Positions 14,063-14,528 of a stretch of 14,528 bases of DNA are shown here, piece after piece (within the stretch, counting starts at the first letter, position 1; each line of letters starts with the position of its first letter). The notes below the pieces were generated by a model. That model was not told where the DNA came from, searched no databases, and worked only from the letters and a program-made list of their open reading frames with translations. Position numbers and translations under genes: made by a program. The DNA is from CAZTLI01 sp964614375 (GTDB taxonomy: Bacteria; Chloroflexota; Anaerolineae; Aggregatilineales; Phototrophicaceae): assembly GCA_964614375.1 (NCBI GenBank), contig CAZTLI010000089.1, positions 1 to 14,528 of the forward strand. The letters run 5' to 3'.

Positions 14063-14528
14063 GTGACTCACAAAAGCGAATTTGTTGTAGAGGACGCATT
14101 TGCATCCAATCACACAGGGCCTATCTGGTGGGTGTGGTCGCATGTCTGGCGCCACAAGCTGCTGCTCATCGGTACGGCTGCCTTTTTTTTACTGGCATGG
14201 GGCTTGAGCGCCTATTCGCAGGTGCTCATCGGACAGGCCGCCGGCGAGATACTTGAGCCAACGGTCGAGAATGGCATTCTGCTCATTGGATTGGCGGTGC
14301 TGGGCGTGTTGTTCTTTGCCGGGGTGAGCGATTTGCTCGGCAATCTCGCGATTGAGACCGTTGCCCAACGTCTGGGGCGCGATGCCCGCGAAGAACTGTA
14401 TATCAGCCTGCTTGCCAAGAGCCAGACCTTTCATGACCGGCAGCGCGTCGGTGACATCATGGCACGCGCCACAGATGACATCAACTACCTGATTATCATG
14501 ATTAGTCCGGGTGTCTTCTTCATCTTTG
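14063..14528 (+). CDS. ABC exporter, transmembrane domain (partial)
   Basis: The frame is open to the right edge; 155 residues are visible. It starts with GTG at 14063, preceded by AAAGGGA with about 6-nt spacing. The sequence is the start of a type-I ABC exporter membrane domain: TM1 at about residues 33-50 (LLLIGTAAFFLLAWGL), TM2 at about 72-95 (NGILLIGLAVLGVLFFAGV), then the cytoplasmic-helix motif in which the Gln-Arg-Val-Gly-Asp stretch of FHDRQRVGDIMARATDDIN is diagnostic. The nucleotide-binding domain would be beyond the window. The substrate cannot be told. It is unrelated to the ATPase relic at 1501-1848, which belongs to a different ABC class. Confidence 0.88.
   Translation, partial: MTHKSEFVVEDAFASNHTGPIWWVWSHVWRHKLLLIGTAAFFLLAWGLSAYSQVLIGQAAGEILEPTVENGILLIGLAVLGVLFFAGVSDLLGNLAIETVAQRLGRDAREELYISLLAKSQTFHDRQRVGDIMARATDDINYLIIMISPGVFFIF

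Overview
The window looks like a chromosomal segment of a member of the Chloroflexota (Anaerolineae-like). This is inferred from the gene mix: an LCP protein, GGT-type SDR, TIR_2 and FHA fusions with extra beta-sandwich domains, and several aldo/keto reductases. Codon use is even and of moderate GC throughout. No rRNA, tRNA, CRISPR array or intact mobile element was seen.

Layout: (1) 1-152, minus strand: the N-terminus of a Tat-exported protein that runs off the left edge. (2) 446-1399: an exported LytR-CpsA-Psr (LCP) cell-wall protein followed by a strong intrinsic terminator. (3) 1501-1848: a decayed ABC-transporter ATPase relic. (4) 1936-2940: an NAD-dependent epimerase-like SDR, convergent with an aldo/keto reductase on the minus strand (2985-4010); a hairpin with a T-run on the minus strand lies between them. 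(5) 4011-4457: a palindrome-rich divergent regulatory region. (6) 4458-5141: a DtxR/MntR-family metalloregulator. (7) 5177-8320: a 1047-residue peptidoglycan hydrolase with five SH3b-like domains, an N-acetylmuramidase domain and an M23 peptidase domain, but no signal peptide. (8) 8330-9760 and 9803-10894: tandem paralogous TIR-FHA proteins. (9) 10931-11896: a second aldo/keto reductase. (10) 11999-12754: a secreted LysM protein followed by an intrinsic terminator. (11) 12869-13918: a two-TM potassium channel with RCK domains. (12) 14063-end: the N-terminal part of an ABC exporter.

The most interesting part is 5177-10894. The bifunctional wall hydrolase is followed after 9 bp by one TIR-FHA gene and after a further 42 bp by another, which suggests one transcription unit. 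The two TIR-FHA proteins align without gaps over the first ~75 residues. The second keeps the residues expected for a TIR NADase and a phosphothreonine-binding FHA domain. The first has lost both the putative catalytic Glu (Thr74) and key FHA residues (Gln for Arg, Asp for Asn). This looks like an active/inactive pair linked to a cell-wall lytic enzyme, a plausible but unproven signalling, defence or lysis module. The remaining genes look like ordinary envelope, redox and transport functions.
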